Shown here: positions 47,700-48,500 of the stretch, piece after piece
Numbering within the stretch: position 1 is the stretch's first letter
Layout: each line of letters begins with the position of its first letter
Assembly (NCBI RefSeq): GCF_964340395.1
Contig: NC_135563.1
Coordinates: forward strand, 18,038,651 to 18,087,150
Direction of reading: 5' to 3'
From: Glandiceps talaboti
Taxonomy: Eukaryota > Hemichordata > Enteropneusta > Spengelidae
DNA: 48,500 nt
The notes under the pieces: generated by a model
What the model saw: only the letters and a program-made list of their open reading frames with translations
What the model was told of the DNA's origin: nothing
Database searches by the model: none
Position numbers and translations under genes: made by a program

Positions 47700-48500
47700 A
47701 TGTGTAGCACTTTGATCAGTACCCTTCACTATTACAATACCCTGAAAACTTTACAAAATATACTGGTTATCATGCAGCACCCAGGAAACGGCACAATAAT
47801 AGTACCACACTAGTATGCTAACTTTCCTTTTTTGCTATTAAAGTAATATTTTATATTCCATTAAAAGCCCATTCAAATGGCTTAAATTTAGGTGGGGAAA
47901 ACAGTTGCCTGTTAAAGCTATATAGAAAAGTGGGTCCATATAAGAATGACCGAATAACAATGATACCATAACGCTAATGTGAGAACCTGGAATTGACTCT
48001 CTAACCTTTTACAGTAGTCTCCATTTTTTATATAAAGGAAAGGAAAGACTGTTGGACTGTTTGCAGTGTAGGAAATGAAATTTCATGAAGTTGTCATCCA
48101 TAAATTCAAGATAATGTGGAAATTATGTATTGGCCATGGAAAAGACTCCAGTTCTGTGTTCCTCAGGGAAACCCAGCTACATTGTAAGTGTGCAACAGGA
48201 AGGGTTTGTTTACTTTTTCAAGTCTAGTCAATCCACTTAGCATGTCTCACACTATTCATATGCAAATTACAGTTAATTATCTTTTCTGGGGTGTAAGAAT
48301 AGCTGGTATTGATTTATGTTTTTGAGGTCACCTATTATTACAAGGTTACATTGCGTGCGTGAATTTGACACTTTTAATATGGTAGCGTGACCCTTGGCCC
48401 TGTAGGCTGTAGCACAGACAGTCACTAGGTGACCTAGAAGAGACCTTTCGCCTCTAACCGACTAAAAGAGACGCTTGTGATCGACTTGCATATGGAACGA
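47700..48500. other. Right edge, G+C rising over the last 160 bp
   Basis: 48340-48500 is clearly richer in G+C and CpG than the preceding kilobases. It could be the start of an exon or promoter that continues outside the window; no ORF or motif supports a specific call. Confidence 0.3.

Overview
The window looks like a marine-invertebrate nuclear genome. It is AT-rich, with one intron-rich gene, abundant dinucleotide and tetranucleotide microsatellites, and many short non-autonomous DNA transposons. There is no bacterial operon structure, CRISPR array, rRNA or convincing tRNA. The phylum cannot be fixed from sequence alone; a deuterostome such as a hemichordate or amphioxus, or a lophotrochozoan, would all fit.

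The only gene I can support is on the minus strand and runs off the left edge. Nine exons between 16614 and 364 join in phase, all with GT/AG borders, into about 249 codons. They follow the NDRG (N-myc downstream-regulated) alpha/beta-hydrolase-like family from the HDIGLNY block to the conserved block before the C-terminal helix. The nucleophile elbow reads G-F-G-E-G, so the catalytic Ser is absent, as is usual for NDRG proteins. The 5' end is less certain. Four candidate upstream exons (18055-18103, 25187-25251, 25549-25630, 31445-31536) extend the gene to about 31.5 kb, but they do not all fit one phase-consistent chain.

Introns and flanks, left to right: 0-5 kb has two short minisatellites. 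A 380-bp element lies at 6.4 kb and a hexamer microsatellite sits at a splice acceptor at 8.7 kb. A 536-bp long-TIR element lies at 10 kb. Decayed copies of exon 3 lie at 12.3 kb. From 17 to 28 kb there are degenerate tandem duplications and GT/GTAT tracts, and at 30.2-30.5 kb a 237-bp GA tract. A 77-bp satellite lies at 31.9 kb.

From 34 kb to the right end I see no convincing gene. This part is dense in mobile elements: a family with TAGTCTAG ends and 9-bp target duplications (64 to 381 bp, including nested copies), a TA-flanked MITE pair at 42.4 and 46.1 kb, a long-TIR element at 34.3 kb, and a 1.23-kb TAA-flanked element at 39.2-40.4 kb carrying its own ORF. The last 160 bp are noticeably richer in G+C.
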